Below, in pieces: positions 33,714 to 45,387 of a stretch of DNA of 64,000 nucleotides; position 1 is the first letter of the stretch; the number at the start of each line of letters is the position of its first letter. The position numbers and the translations under genes are program-made. The DNA comes from Zea mays (taxonomy: Eukaryota > Streptophyta > Magnoliopsida > Poales > Poaceae), in contig NC_050096.1 of NCBI RefSeq assembly GCF_902167145.1, positions 182,129,825 to 182,193,824 of the forward strand. Direction: 5' to 3'. A model generated the notes under the pieces. It searched no databases. It had not been told where the DNA came from and saw nothing but the letters and a program-made list of their open reading frames with translations.

Positions 33714-34928
33714 TGAAAGGGAAATGTGCCCTTGGGCCATTTCTAAGTATTTTGGTGATTAAGTGCCCAACACAAATGGTTTAAGTATTAAATTGTGCCA
33801 AATGGTGGATGAAGTGTAAATCAACACAAAGGTATGATTCTAGACTTAGTACATTAGTTTTTGTGTACTAACATATTTGTCTAAGTGGTAGAATCAGAGA
33901 AAACACAAAAGGAAAAAGACTTGGCTGGAGCAGCCAAGACTCTGCGCAGTCTGGGTGCACCGGACTGTCCGGTGCGCCAGGCTGGAGTCTGGTCAACTGG
34001 CCGCTCTCGGGAATTCATCGGCGGCGTATGGCTAAAATTCACCGGACTGTCCGGTGGTGCACCGGACTGTCCGGTGAGCCAACGGTCTGCCGCGCAATCC
34101 GCGCTTGACGCGTGGCTGAGCCAATGGTCAGATGGGAGCACCGGACTGTCCGGTGCGCCAACGGCTCCAAATCTTCAACAGTCGGCTGCGCCAAATTAGG
34201 AAGGCGATCTGCACCGGACATGCTACAGTGACAGTCCGGTGGTGCACCGGACTGTCCGGTGCGCCACCCGATAGAAGGCAAGAATTGCCTTCCCAGATTG
34301 CTCTCAACGGCTCCTAGCTGCCTTGGGGCTATAAAAGGGACCCCTAGGCGCATGGAGGAAATACACAAGCATTCTTTGATCATCTCTAATCACCAAGACT
34401 TCATTCTAGCACATTTGATTCTTTGTGATAGCAATTTGAGCTCCTCTTGAGTTGAGAACTCCGTGTGTGAACTTAGAGCTCAAGTTGTGACTAGTGTGCG
34501 TGTTTGTGCTGTTGCTTTTGAGACTTGTGTGTGTTGCTTTTCCCTCCCTTACATCTGTGCTTCTTTGTGATCATCATTTGTAAGGGCGAGAGGCTCCAAG
34601 TTGTGGAGATTCCTCGCAAACGGGATATAGTGAAAGAAAGAAAAACACCATGGTATTCAAGTGGATCCTTGGATCACTTGAAAGGGGTTGAGTGCAACCC
34701 TCGTCCATTGGGACGCCACAACGTGGAGTAGGCAAGTGTTGTACTTGGCCGAACCACGGGATAAACCATCGTGTCTCTTGTGCTTGTTCTCATTGTGACT
34801 ATTGTGTTTTACAAGAGCTTGGTCCTTAGCCACTTGATTTTATTGTGCTAACACTTAATCAAAGTTTTGTGTCTTTAAGTTTTAAGTTTCTACAGGATCA
34901 CCTATTCACCCCCCTCTAGGTGCTTTCA
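33714..34928 (+). repeat. 5' LTR of C (1215 bp)
   Basis: TGAAAGGG ... GTGCTTTCA, followed by the primer site. TATA box TATAAAAG at about 34330 after the palindrome array. It aligns with the truncated copy at 41334. Confidence 0.95.
33958..34261 (+). promoter_or_regulatory. Palindrome array in the 5' LTR of C
   Basis: Five perfect copies of CACCGGACTGTCCGGTG (33958, 34040, 34060, 34139, 34245) and one split copy, upstream of the TATA box. Such arrays are known in Sirevirus LTRs and may bind regulators. Equivalent arrays: 41578-41909, 52908-53229 and 63393-63740. Confidence 0.9.
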
Positions 34929-34930
34929 AT

Positions 34931-34942
34931 TGGTATCAGAGC
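34931..34942 (+). other. Primer-binding site of C
   Basis: TGGTATCAGAGC, the perfect match to initiator methionine tRNA, 2 bp after the LTR. Confidence 0.95.
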
Positions 34943-34999
34943 CGTTCTCTTCACGAAAGGGACTAATCGCCCGAAGGGATAGATCCTAAGGGAAAGGGG

Positions 35000-37332
35000 A
35001 TGGTGATCAACGACAAGGAGAAGGAGTCCTTCATCAATGAGCCAAAAGACGACAAGCCCACTGACTCGGGCTCAAGTCACAAGAAGAAGGATGGGAAGAA
35101 GAAGAGGCGCATCAAGAAGATAGTCTACTACGACAGCGACGAGTCATCTTCTTCCCAAAGAGATGACGACGAGAAAAAGAAAACGGTCAACTCAAACTTT
35201 TCTTTTGATTATTCTCGTATTCCGCAAAATTCCAATGCTCATTTGCTTTCCATTCCTCTTGGTAAACCTCCACACTTCGATGGAGAGGACTATGGATTTT
35301 GGAGTCACAAAATGCGTAGCCACTTGTTCTCTCTTCATCCAAGTATATGGGAGATAGTAGAAAATGGAATGCAATTTGATAGTACGGATAATCCCATGTT
35401 TATCAATGAACAAATTCACAAAAATGCACAAGCTACCACTGTTCTTTTAGCATCCTTATGCAGGGAAGAGTATCATAAGGTGGGCGGCTTGGATAATGCC
35501 AAGCAATTTTGGTACACCCTCAAGATCTCACATGAGGGGAACGACGCCACCATGATCACCAAGATGGAGTTGGTGAAAGGTGAATTAGGAAGGTTTGCAA
35601 TGATCAGGGGGAGGAGCCAACTCAAACGTACAACATGCTCAAGACCCTGGTCAACAAAATCAGGAGCTATGGAAGCACGAGATGGACGGACCACGACGTC
35701 GTCCGACTTATGCTAAGGTCCTTCACTATCCTTGATCCTCATCTTGTAAACTCTATTCGTTAAAATCCTAGGTACACCAAGATGACGCCCGAGGAAATAC
35801 TTGGAAAGTTTGTAAGCGGGCGAATGATGATCAAGGAGGCAAGATATGTTGATGAGGCATTGAATGACCCAATGCTGATCCACGAGCCTCAAACCGTTGC
35901 TCTCAAAGCAACAAGCAGCAGGGAAGGGCTACCTAGCAAGGTGGCGCAAGTTGAGGCGGTCGGGCTAAATGAAGATGAAATGGTCCTCATCATCAAGTGC
36001 TTCAAGACGGCGCTCAAAGGTCGCAAGGAGCATCCCAACAAGAGCAAGACGAAGGGAAAGCGCTCCTGCTTCAAGTGTGGTAAGATTGGTCACTTTATTG
36101 CTAATTGTCCCGATAATGATAGTGACCAGGAACAAGGAAAGAATGGGAAGAGAGAGAACAAGAAGGTTTACAAGAAGGCTAAGGGCGAAGCATACCTTGG
36201 AAAAGAATGGGACTCAGATTGTTCTTCGTCCGACTCCGACGACGAAGGACTTGCCGCCACGGCCTTCAACAAATCGTCTCTCTTCCCCAATGAGCATCAC
36301 ACCTGCCTCATGACAAAGGAGAAGAAGGTAAGCACTCGAAATACTATTGCATATGCTTCTTCAAGTGATGATGAATCTAGTGATGATGAAGTAGACTACG
36401 CAAGTTTATTCAAAGGCTTAGATAGAACTAAAATTGATAAGATCAATGAATTAATTGATGCGTTAAATGAGAAGAATAGATTGCTAGAAAAGAAAGAGGA
36501 TCTTTTATATGAAGAGCATGATAAATTTGTAAGTGTGCAAAAGTCTCTTGCTTTAGAAGTTAAAAGAAATGAAATGCTTTCATGTGAATTATCTACTTGT
36601 CATGAGTCTATTTCTAGTCTAAAGAATGTTAATGATGACTTAAATGCTAAGTTAGAGGTAGCAAATAAATCTAGCTTATGTATTGAACATGTAGTAATTT
36701 GTAATAGGTGTAAGGATTTTAATGTTGATGCATGTGTTGAGCACCTTACTTCTATTGCAAAATTAAATGGTGAAGTGGCTAGTCTTAATGCCCAACTTAA
36801 GACTAGCAAGAATGACTTTGACAAACTAAAATTTGCAAGGGATGCCTACACTATTGGTAGACACCCCTCAATTAAGGATGGGCTTGGCTTTAAAAGGGAA
36901 GCCAAGAACTTAACAAGCCAAAGAGCTCCCATTTTCAACAAGGAAAAGGGAAAGGCTCCTATGGCTAATAGTAGTCAAAAGAATCATGCATTTATTTATG
37001 ATAGAAATTTTTCTAGAAATGCTTATCATAATAGGAGTTGTAATGCTTATGATTCACATGCCATGATTGCTTCAAGTTCTTCCTTTGTGCATGGTAGAGA
37101 TATGCCTAGGAGAAATGTTGTTAATGTGCCTAGGAAAATGCATAATGAAAATGCTACTGTTATTCATGCCTGCAACACTGATTTTGTACTCACATGCAAA
37201 AATAAGAAAGTGGTTGCTAGGAAATAAGGGGCAAAATGCAAGGGAGACAAAACTTGCATTTGGGTCCCTAAGGCTATTGTTACTAACCTTGTAGGACCCA
37301 ACAAGAGTTGGGTACCTAAAACCCAAGCCTAA
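35000..37332 (+). pseudogene. gag: gag of C
   Basis: The equivalent of the F start codon (ATG at 56740) is ATA at 34979-34981, so the start is lost; the next in-frame ATG is 35000. The frame runs through a Lys-rich N terminus and the capsid region (LGKPPHFDGEDYGFWSHKM). One base is missing near 35605 and a TAA at 35761-35763 follows (GAA in F). The next part, 35782-37227, has the CCHC knuckle CFKCGKIGHFIANC and a long helical C-terminal region. A TAA at 37225 is peculiar to C. The final stop, TAA 37330-37332, is shared with F and is probably the natural end of gag. Gag would build the particle; this copy cannot. Confidence 0.88.
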
Positions 37333-37338
37333 TTTGCC

Positions 37339-40300
37339 TTGCAGGTTTATGCATCCGGGGGCTCAAGCTGGATTATCGACAGCGGATGCACAAACCACAT
37401 GACGGGGGAGAAGAAGATGTTCACCTCCTACGTCAAGAACAAAGATTCCCAAGATTTAATCATATTCTGTGACGGGAATCAAGGCAAGGTTAAAGGACTA
37501 GAAAAGATAGCTATTTCATCCGAGCATTCCATATCTAATGTGTTTTTAGTTGAATCTCTCGGGTATAACTTGTTGGTCGTTAGTCAATTATGTAATATGG
37601 GTTACAATTGCTTATTTACAAATGTAGATGTGTCTGTCTTTAGAAGGAGTGATGGTTCATTAGCTTTTAAGGGTGTACTAGATGACAAACTCTATTTAGT
37701 TGATTTTACAAAGGAGGAGGCTGGTCTAGATGCATGCTTAATTGCTAAGACTAGCATGGGCTGGTTGTGGCATCACCGTCTAGCACATGTTGGGATGAAG
37801 AACCTTCATAAGCTTCTAAAGGGAGAACATGTGTTAGGTCTAACAAATGTAACTTTCGAAAAAAATAGACCTTGTGCAACTTGTCAAGTAGGTAAACAGG
37901 TGGGAAGCTCTCATCATAGCAAAAATATGATGACCACATCAAGACCTTTGGAGCTACTTCACATGGACCTCTTCGGCCCCGTCGCCTACCTCAACATCGG
38001 GGGAAGTAAGTATGGTCTTGTTATTGTTGATGATTTTTCCCGCTTCACTTGGGTATTCTTTTTGCAGGATAAAACAGAAACCCAAGGGACCCTTAAGCGC
38101 TTCCTAAGGAGAGCTCAAAACGAATTTGAGCTTAAGGTGAAAAAGATAATAAGCGACAACGGGTCCGAGTTCAAGAACCTTCAAGTGGAGGAGTGCCTTG
38201 AGGAGGAAGGAATCAAGCACGAGTTCTCCGCTCCCTACACACCACAGCAAAACGGTGTGGTAGAGAGGAAGAACAGGACGCTCATAGACATGGCGAGGAC
38301 GATGCTTGGAGAGTTCAAGATGCCCGAGCGGTTTTGGTCGGAAGCCGTGAACACGGCTTGCCACGCCATAAACCGGGTCTACCTTCATCGCCTCCTCAAG
38401 AAGACGTCGTACGAACTTCTAACCGGTAACAAACCCAATGTGTCATATTTTCGTGTATTTGGGAGTAAATGCTATATTCTAGTGAAGAAAGGTAGAAATT
38501 CTAAATTTGTTCCTAAAGTTGTAGAAGGGTTTTTGTTAGGTTACGACTCAAATACAAAGGCGTATAGAGTCTTCAACAAATCATCGGGTTTGGTTGAAGT
38601 CTCTAGCGATGTTGTATTTGATGAGACTAATGGCTCTCCAAGAGAGCAAGTTGATCTTAATGATGTAGATGAAGAAGATGTTCCAACGGCCGCAATACGC
38701 ACCATGGCGATCGGAGATGTGCGACCATGGGAACAAAAGAAGCAAGATCAACCCTCTTCCTCAACAATGGTGGATCCCCCAACTCAGACTGATGAACAGG
38801 TTCATCTCGAGAAGGCGTGTGATCAAGGGGGAGCACAAGATGATCATGTTATGGAGGAAGAAGCACCACATGCCCCTCCAACTCAAGTCCGAGCAACGAT
38901 TCAAAGGAATCATCCCGTCGACCAGATATTGGGTGATATAAGCAAGGGAGTAACTACTCGCTCTAGATTAGCTAATTTTTGTGAGCATTACTCTTTTGTC
39001 TCTTCTATTGAGCCTTTCAGGGTAGAAGAGGCCTTGCTAGATCCAGACTGGGTGTTGGCCATGCAGGAAGAGCTTAATAACTTCAAGCGAAATGAAGTTT
39101 GGACACTGGTGCCACGTCCCAAGCAAAACGTTGTGGGAACCAAGTGGGTGTTCCGCAACAAACAAGACGAGCACGTGGTGGTGACAAGAAACAAGGCTAG
39201 ACTTGTGGCAAAAGGTTATGCCCAAGTTGCAGGTTTAGACTTTGAGGAGACTTTTGCTCTTGTGGCTAGGCTAGAGTCTATTCGCATGTTGTTAGCCTAT
39301 GCCGCTCACCATTCTTTCAGGTTGTTCCAAATGGATGTGAAGAGCGCCTTCCTCAACGGGCCAATCAAGGAGGAGGTGTACGTAGAGCAACCCCCTGGCT
39401 TTGAGGATGAACGGTACCCCTACCACGTGTGTAAGCTCTCTAAGGCGCTCTATGGACTTAAGCAAGCTCCAAGAGCATGGTATGAATGCCTTAGAGACTT
39501 TCTAATTACTAATGCTTTCAAGGTTGGGAAAGCTGATCCAACTTTATTCACTAAGACTTATGATGGTGACTTATTTGTGTGCCAAATTTATGTCGATGAC
39601 ATAATATTTGGTTCTACTAACCAAAAGTATTGTGAAGAGTTTAGCAGGGTGATGACTCAAAAATTTGAGATGTCGATGATGGGCGAGTTGAACTACTTCC
39701 TTGGGTTCCAAGTGAAGCAACTCAAGGACGGCACCTTCATCTCCCAAACGAAGTACACACAAGACTTGATCAAGCAGTTTGGGATGAAGGACGCCAAGCC
39801 CGCAAAGACTCCAATGGGAACCGATGGACACGTCGACCTCAACAAAAGAGGTAAGTCCGTTGATCAAAAGGCATACCGGTCGATGATAGGTTCCTTGCTT
39901 TACTTATGTGCTAGTAGACCGGATATTATGCTAAGCGTATGCATGTGTGCTAGATTTCAATCCGATCCAAGGGAGTGCCACCTTGTGGCCGTTAAGCGAA
40001 TACTTAGATACTTAGTTGCTACGCCTTGCTTCGGGATCTGGTATCCAAAGGGGTCTACCTTTGACTTAATTGGATATTCAGACTCTGATTATGCTGGATG
40101 CAAGGTCGATAGGAAGAGTACATCAGGGACGTGCCAATTCTTAGGAAGGTCCCTGGTGTCTTGGAGTTCTAAGAAGCAAACTTCTGTTGCCCTATCCACC
40201 GTTGAGGCCGAGTATGTTGCCGTAGGACAGTGTTGCGCACAACTACTCTGGATGAGGCAAACCCTCCGGGACTTTGGCTACAATTTGAGCAAGGTCCCAC

Positions 40301-40542
40301 TCCTATGTGATAATGAGAGTGCTATCCGCATGGCAGACAATCCTGTTGAACACAGCCGCACAAAGCACATAGACATCCGGCATCACTTTTTGAGAGACCA
40401 CCAGCAAAGGGGGGATATCGAAGTGTTTTATGTTAACACCGAGAACCAGCTAGCCGATATCTTTACCAAGCCTTTAGATGAGAAGACCTTTTGCAGGCTG
40501 CGTAGTGAGCTAAATGTCTTAGATTCGCGTAACTTGGATTGA
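37339..40542 (+). CDS. pol: pol of C: protease, integrase, RT, RNase H (uninterrupted, 1067 aa)
   Basis: The frame is in phase with gag and separated from it only by TAA and two codons; the first codon given is TTG, since no ATG fits, so expression needs stop read-through, re-initiation or splicing. Domains: protease DSGCTNH (Asp 14); integrase with an H/H/C/C region near 146-182 and D210, D273, E309; RT with YVDD at 751-754; RNase H with SDSDYAG near 914-919, E956 and D991. The order with integrase before RT is that of Ty1/copia. A Leu stands where F has Pro in the TFA(P)VAR motif. No envelope-like frame follows. All catalytic residues I can name are present, so this is the best-preserved gene in the window together with the pol of E. 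Confidence 0.92.
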   Translation: MQVYASGGSSWIIDSGCTNHMTGEKKMFTSYVKNKDSQDLIIFCDGNQGKVKGLEKIAISSEHSISNVFLVESLGYNLLVVSQLCNMGYNCLFTNVDVSVFRRSDGSLAFKGVLDDKLYLVDFTKEEAGLDACLIAKTSMGWLWHHRLAHVGMKNLHKLLKGEHVLGLTNVTFEKNRPCATCQVGKQVGSSHHSKNMMTTSRPLELLHMDLFGPVAYLNIGGSKYGLVIVDDFSRFTWVFFLQDKTETQGTLKRFLRRAQNEFELKVKKIISDNGSEFKNLQVEECLEEEGIKHEFSAPYTPQQNGVVERKNRTLIDMARTMLGEFKMPERFWSEAVNTACHAINRVYLHRLLKKTSYELLTGNKPNVSYFRVFGSKCYILVKKGRNSKFVPKVVEGFLLGYDSNTKAYRVFNKSSGLVEVSSDVVFDETNGSPREQVDLNDVDEEDVPTAAIRTMAIGDVRPWEQKKQDQPSSSTMVDPPTQTDEQVHLEKACDQGGAQDDHVMEEEAPHAPPTQVRATIQRNHPVDQILGDISKGVTTRSRLANFCEHYSFVSSIEPFRVEEALLDPDWVLAMQEELNNFKRNEVWTLVPRPKQNVVGTKWVFRNKQDEHVVVTRNKARLVAKGYAQVAGLDFEETFALVARLESIRMLLAYAAHHSFRLFQMDVKSAFLNGPIKEEVYVEQPPGFEDERYPYHVCKLSKALYGLKQAPRAWYECLRDFLITNAFKVGKADPTLFTKTYDGDLFVCQIYVDDIIFGSTNQKYCEEFSRVMTQKFEMSMMGELNYFLGFQVKQLKDGTFISQTKYTQDLIKQFGMKDAKPAKTPMGTDGHVDLNKRGKSVDQKAYRSMIGSLLYLCASRPDIMLSVCMCARFQSDPRECHLVAVKRILRYLVATPCFGIWYPKGSTFDLIGYSDSDYAGCKVDRKSTSGTCQFLGRSLVSWSSKKQTSVALSTVEAEYVAVGQCCAQLLWMRQTLRDFGYNLSKVPLLCDNESAIRMADNPVEHSRTKHIDIRHHFLRDHQQRGDIEVFYVNTENQLADIFTKPLDEKTFCRLRSELNVLDSRNLD

Positions 40543-41333
40543 TCTATAGCATACATGTGTTTATGCCTTTGATCATGTTCTTTTATGCATATTGTTGCTT
40601 ATTAATGGTGATCAAGTTGTACACATGATACCCGGACCTCTCAAGTCCATTTGCAAGTGATGCACTTATTTAGGGGGAGGCATGCTACAACTTGACACTT
40701 TGAGACTAACCTTGTATTTGAGTTTACTTGTTTTAGTCTCAAAAGTGGATTGAAAGGGACATGTGGACTTGGACCATAAAAGACTTCCACTGCACTCCGA
40801 TGAGAGGGTAATTTACTCCAAGTTCATCTCCTTGATCATATTGCCTTTTTGTCTTAATTAATGATTTTGGTGAGGCAATGAGGTTAAAGAGGCCAAAAAT
40901 GATCCCGTTTTGGTGCTTGATGCCAAAGGGGGAGAAAATTAAGGCCAAAGCAAGCAAATGGATCAGCTACCACTTGAGAATTTTGAAAATAGTAGAGTTA
41001 GAGCTTTTGTTTTGTCAAAATACTCTTATTGTCTCTTATTGTCAAAAGTTGGTCTCTTGTGGGGAGAATGTTTGATTATGGGAAAAAGGGGGAGTTTTTG
41101 AATCTTTGATCAATTTATCTTGGAATACCTCTCTTTATGTCTCAACAAGTGTGTTTGACTTAGAGATAGGAAATTGAGTTTGATTTACAAAAAACAAACT
41201 AAGTGGTGGCAAATAATGATCCAAATATGCCAAATTTGAATAAAAAACAATTCGTGTTCTTATTTGCATTAATGTTGCACTTCTATGAGTTGCTTTGTGT
41301 TGTGTTGGCATAAATCACCAAAAAGGGGGAGAT
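40543..41333 (+). other. Post-pol region of C with several polypurine tracts
   Basis: It is non-coding. Purine tracts occur near 40670 (TAGGGGGAGG), 40923-40937 (CCAAAGGGGGAGAAA), 41085 and finally at 41320-41333 (AAAAAGGGGGAGAT), which abuts the 3' LTR. Multiple tracts are a known Sirevirus feature. Confidence 0.8.
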
Positions 41334-42087
41334 TGAAAGGGAAATGTGCCCTTGGGCCATTTCTAAGTATTTTGGTGATTAAGTGCCCAACACAAATGGT
41401 TTAAGTATTAAATTGTGCCAAATGGTGGATGAAGTGTAAATCAACACAAAGGTATGATTCTAGACTTAGTACATTGGTTTTTGTGTACTAACATATTTGT
41501 CTAAGTGCTAGAATCAGAGAAAACACAAAAGGAAAAAGACTTGGCTGGAGCAGCCAAGACTCTGCGCAGTCTGGGTGCACCGGACTGTCCGGTGGTGCAC
41601 CGGACAGTGTCCGGTGCGCCAGGCTGGAGTCTGGTCAACTGGCCGCTCTCGGGAATTCGTTAGCGGCGTACGGCTAAAATTCACCGGACTGTCCGGTGGT
41701 GCACCGGACTGTCCGGTGAGCCAACGGTCGGCCGCGCAATCCGCGCTTGACGCGTGGCTGAGCCAATGGTCAGATGGGAGCACCGGACTGTCCGGTGCGC
41801 CAACGGCTCCAAATCTTCAACAGTCGGTTGTGCCAAATTAGGAAGACGATCTGCACCGGACATGCTACAGTGACAGTCCGGTGGTGCACCGGACTGTCCG
41901 GTGCGCCACCCGACAGAAGGCAAGAATTGCCTTCCCAGATTGCTCTCAACGGCTCCTAGCTGCCTTGGGGCTATAAAAGGGACCCCTAGGCGCATGGAGG
42001 AAATACACAAGCATTCTTTGATCATCTCTAATCACCAAGACTTCATTCTAGCACATTTGATTCTTTGTGATAGCAATTTAAGCTCCT
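41334..42087 (+). repeat. 3' LTR of C, truncated (754 bp)
   Basis: It matches 33714 onward to GAGCTCCT and then changes abruptly into gag sequence of E on the minus strand. It keeps one palindrome more than the 5' LTR. TATA box near 41972. Confidence 0.93.
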
Positions 42088-42745
42088 GACGGAACTGGCT
42101 CGCCTTCTCCATCTCATTTTAAGCCACATGAGGGACAAAGCGGACCATCTTGTTGAAGCCCACCTCATACTCTATGACAGACTTCTTCTCCTGCTTGTAG
42201 GACTGCAAGTCAATCTTCATTTTCTCCAGAAAGGTGATCGGGTAGAATCTCCTTTCAAACTGCCTGATGAAAACATCCCAAGATAGGACTCCTGGTGAGG
42301 AGGAGTGCGCTGCCTGCACGCCTCTCCACCAAATCTGAGCCTCTCCCTTCAGCAGCTGAGTGCCAAAGCGAACCCGATCTCCATAAGCAATCTCGAAGAC
42401 ATTCATCTTATCCTCCACATAAGTCAACCAATCTGCCGCCTCGACCGGAGTACCACTGCCATCAGAAGAATCCAACTTCATGCCCATCCACTGCATCAGA
42501 GAAAGACCACTGACTGAAAGAGGCACCTCGGCCCCGCCACCTGGAACAGCATCCGCAGGGACAGCGCCCCCGGGCACTTCTCCACCTCCAGCACCCTGAG
42601 CAGCACCCGCAGGGGCGACAGGAATGGCTTGCCTCAGAAGGGCCAACTCCTGCTGCATGGCCTGCATCGCGGCTAACATTGCCGCCGGACTCATCGAGTC
42701 CCCACTAGGAGCTTGCGGACTACCTCGAGCCCTACGAGGCGGCAT
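42088..42745 (-). pseudogene. gag: gag N-terminal fragment of E (left partial copy)
   Basis: It starts at ATG 42745 (MPPRRARGSPQAPSG) with an Ala/Pro/Gly-rich N terminus, followed by the Ty3 capsid region (WWRGV, FERRFYP) up to the deletion junction. The frame also stays open upstream to 42850, but that part lies in the leader. The copy is truncated but has no internal stop; at 42356-42358 it has the Gln codon that is a stop in the right copy. It is nearly identical to 49521-50180. Confidence 0.9.
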
Positions 42746-42923
42746 AGCTGCAGCCACAGGGATGAGAATAATAAGTAAATAAGATTGGCATAACATCTCT
42801 TTAGATAATGCCAAACTAGCACATACAATAACAGAACATATCAATAGCAAGCCAGAAATCCCATCCTACATGTGCAGTGTGTCAATTTATTATTACTTCA
42901 CTTGCTAGGATCTACAGCCTATT

Positions 42924-42935
42924 CCTCTGATACCA
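42924..42935 (-). other. Primer-binding site of E, left copy
   Basis: The minus strand reads TGGTATCAGAGG, matching initiator Met tRNA at 11 of 12 bases, 2 bp after the LTR end. Confidence 0.88.
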
Positions 42936-43352
42936 ACTGTAACACCCCAGTGGTCACACACAATGGATATCACGAAAAACCCCACCCACCTAACTTACTC
43001 CACACAAGAGGCGTAATAAAGAAAAAAAATATAGCAAAATCCGGCAGCACCTCCTTTGAAACTAACATAACAAGGAGGGGAAAACATGAAGTTCATACAG
43101 GATATAAAGACATATAATTCACATAGTAGAAACTAGATGCAAAGTGGCAAAGCTCATTTATGCCCCAACTGAAGTAAAACAAATGGGATAAGAAACTCAG
43201 CCCACCCCAAAATAAACACTCAACCAAGAACAAAGCAATTCACTAGACTTGACCAACTCTGATTAACAACATTATTAAATGGTGGTTCCTTTATTAAAGG
43301 TGTAGTGGCCGTGCTGCTACATCCCTCTATTCCCAAAGCAGAAATTAGGTGC

Positions 43353-43401
43353 CTGCATCAAACAATGAAAGATGTGAGATAACACATCTCAGCAAGTAAA
43401 C
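43353..43401 (-). promoter_or_regulatory. Conserved LTR hairpin motif, E left
   Basis: Minus strand: GTTTACTTGC, stem TGAGAT/ATCTCA with a 5-nt loop, ending GATGCAG; 49 nt, 415 bp before the LTR end. The stem bases differ from B and D but pair. Confidence 0.6.
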
Positions 43402-44946
43402 ATAACAACAACAAATAGGACATTGCAAATCAACTGTGCTTACACAACCACGTGTTCAGAACTTCTTTCTTTTCTTTTGAATAGTAAATTGCAGTAAGTA
43501 AACAAGTAACTAAAAACTCAACGCCAAGTAGAATCACCATGCACAAGTCCAAATTATCCACATCCACATAATAGATTCCACACCTCTCCCATGAATGCAC
43601 ATGGCTACAAATGCAATAATGACTTCTGCCTCCATATCTCTAAGGATATGAAGCTACACCATACCCCTTCTCGGGCAACATATGATGCTCAATGTACCGG
43701 TACGGTCAGACCATAAGATCGCGACGAAACTTCAATGCAATGGATGATGAGTGCATTATGCATGACAACATCATGAGTTCTTCCCAAAAAAATGTGCTAG
43801 ACATTTACTTTCACCCATTCCACATAATAACCACTTGAGTAACATAATCAAACCTCAAACTCAACATATGAAATCCATGAAACATGAACATTCTCAAATG
43901 ATGGTACTCAAAAGAAAATATGAATATGAACACAATAGCACAACATAATCAAGTATAAGACTCCTCATCTGATAGACGGAATAACCATCACAGTTTTACT
44001 TGCCTTCACCGGAAGTTTGGGCAAATCCCTAAGAACGATCTGGGAGTCCACCACCTGTTTTTGACACCCAACTTAGTGCACCAAATTCACATAAAAAAAC
44101 TCAAAACAACGCCGCACCTACGCGCAATCTCAAACCCCGCCGCGGGTAACAATTCTCCCCACACCAACCAAACTGCACGGCGCTGCTTAACAATTCCATA
44201 ACTTTAAAATTAAGACAGCAGTGGTGTCAAACAAAAACTCCAGAGGCAACTACATAAAATTCCCCACAAGTTTTGTATACAATTTATGATTAAATTCTAA
44301 CATATAATTACCCCTAAACGGTCCACAAAATAAACCATGCAATCTGTTTTTTCCTGTTTTGGGCAGCGACATACTCGGATTCAAACAGCGATAACTTTTA
44401 AAATATAATTCCGAATCAAGCGCATAAGTACTTGTTGGAAAGATAAGAAAGAGCCCTTCATGATTCTTATACTGATTAACCGTAATTACTTCCGAAAAAT
44501 CCCCAGAAACTGCTAATACTGCTGCTGTTCATCCCCCTGAAAATCTGTTTTTTTTGGACAGCCACATACCCGGATTCAAATGGTGATAACTTTCAATTTA
44601 TAACTCCAAATTGAGCGCATAAATACTCGTTGGAAAGGTAAGACAAAGTTCTACATGATCCCCAAACTTATTTCCCTTAATTTCTCACGAAAAAAACACA
44701 GAAACTGCTAGAACTAATGCTGTTCATCCACCACCTAAAATTCTGGACAGCCCCCTCTACCCAATCGCAAACGCAACCTCTAATCAATTGAATTGCAGCG
44801 CAAATGAACAAGGGATGAACACAAAAATCACCTTGGATTCTTCCCCTTTCCTTCCTCCCTTCTTCCCTCCACCAAAACGATTGAAGACTCGCACCACGTG
44901 ACGATGATCCGAGCGGCAAGGATTGGCACCTTGGGAGGAGGAGATT

Positions 44947-45059
44947 GGGGGGGGGGGCGGCTAGGGTTTGGTGGTGTGGCTGCAAGAATTGAGAGAGGAG
45001 GAGATGGGCAGGGGGGCGGCGGCCAAGGTGTGGGAGAAGTGGGGGGGGGGGGGGGGGGG
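44947..45059 (+). repeat. G homopolymer runs in the left LTR of E
   Basis: Runs of 11 G (44947-44957) and 19 G (45041-45059). The right LTR has only about 6 G at each of these places. Confidence 0.9.
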
Positions 45060-45311
45060 CTGCACAAGGGGGGAGGGGGTTAGGAGGGAGGCGGCTAGGA
45101 TTTGGGAGGATTAATGGGCCGAAACACCAATTGCGGCCCAACTAACCCACGCGACAGCTCCCGACCGCAACGCAAGCGTCAAAATAAATTCTACTGCCCT
45201 AGTTGTGAATGTTTTCCACAAAATTCCAAATCCCCAAAACAACAACCGGATGAGGGAAAAAAACAAAAAGAACAACCCCCAACTTCTCTTCTTTGCAAAC
45301 CGGGTATCACA

Positions 45312-45347
45312 CTCTACCCCTCTTAAAAAGAATTCGACCTCGAATTC
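45312..45347 (-). other. Polypurine tract and hairpin of E
   Basis: Minus strand: palindrome GAATTCGA-GG-TCGAATTC (45330-45347), then TTTTTAAGAGGGGTAGAG up to the LTR. Same layout as 14851-14885 in B. Confidence 0.85.
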
Positions 45348-45387
45348 TGACGCTTCTATCGGAATGACAAAAGAAAAGATTAATGAA

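Larger units (their letters stand above)
33714..42087 (+). mobile_element. Element C: Opie/Ji-type Sirevirus (Ty1/copia), 3' LTR truncated
   Basis: LTRs begin TGAAAGGGAAATGTGCCC. The element has the initiator-Met primer site, gag with one CCHC knuckle, pol in copia order (protease-integrase-RT-RNase H) and several purine tracts after pol. The LTRs carry CACCGGACTGTCCGGTG palindromes. These are the marks of maize Sireviruses. The pol frame is unbroken, while gag has lost its start codon and has a frameshift and stops. The last part of the 3' LTR is removed by a deletion that joins it to E. Confidence 0.93.
42938..45311 (-). repeat. LTR of E, left copy (2374 bp)
   Basis: TGTGATACCC ... TGTTACA on the minus strand, nearly identical to 50373-52737. 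It has a purine tract on one side and a primer site on the other. It contains the hairpin motif at 43353-43401, degenerate repeats about 44340-44760 and long G runs at 44947-45059. Confidence 0.93.

Noticed and set aside
33958..34261. Regularly spaced palindromes, at first sight like a CRISPR array
   Set aside because: The units are perfect palindromes in the LTR of a plant Sirevirus, spacing is irregular, there is no cas gene and the genome is a plant's.
42746..42850. Hydrophobic N-terminal extension of the E gag (also 50181-50285) as a signal peptide
   Set aside because: It is leader sequence read through upstream of the natural start, which has the usual Pro/Arg/Ala-rich gag beginning.
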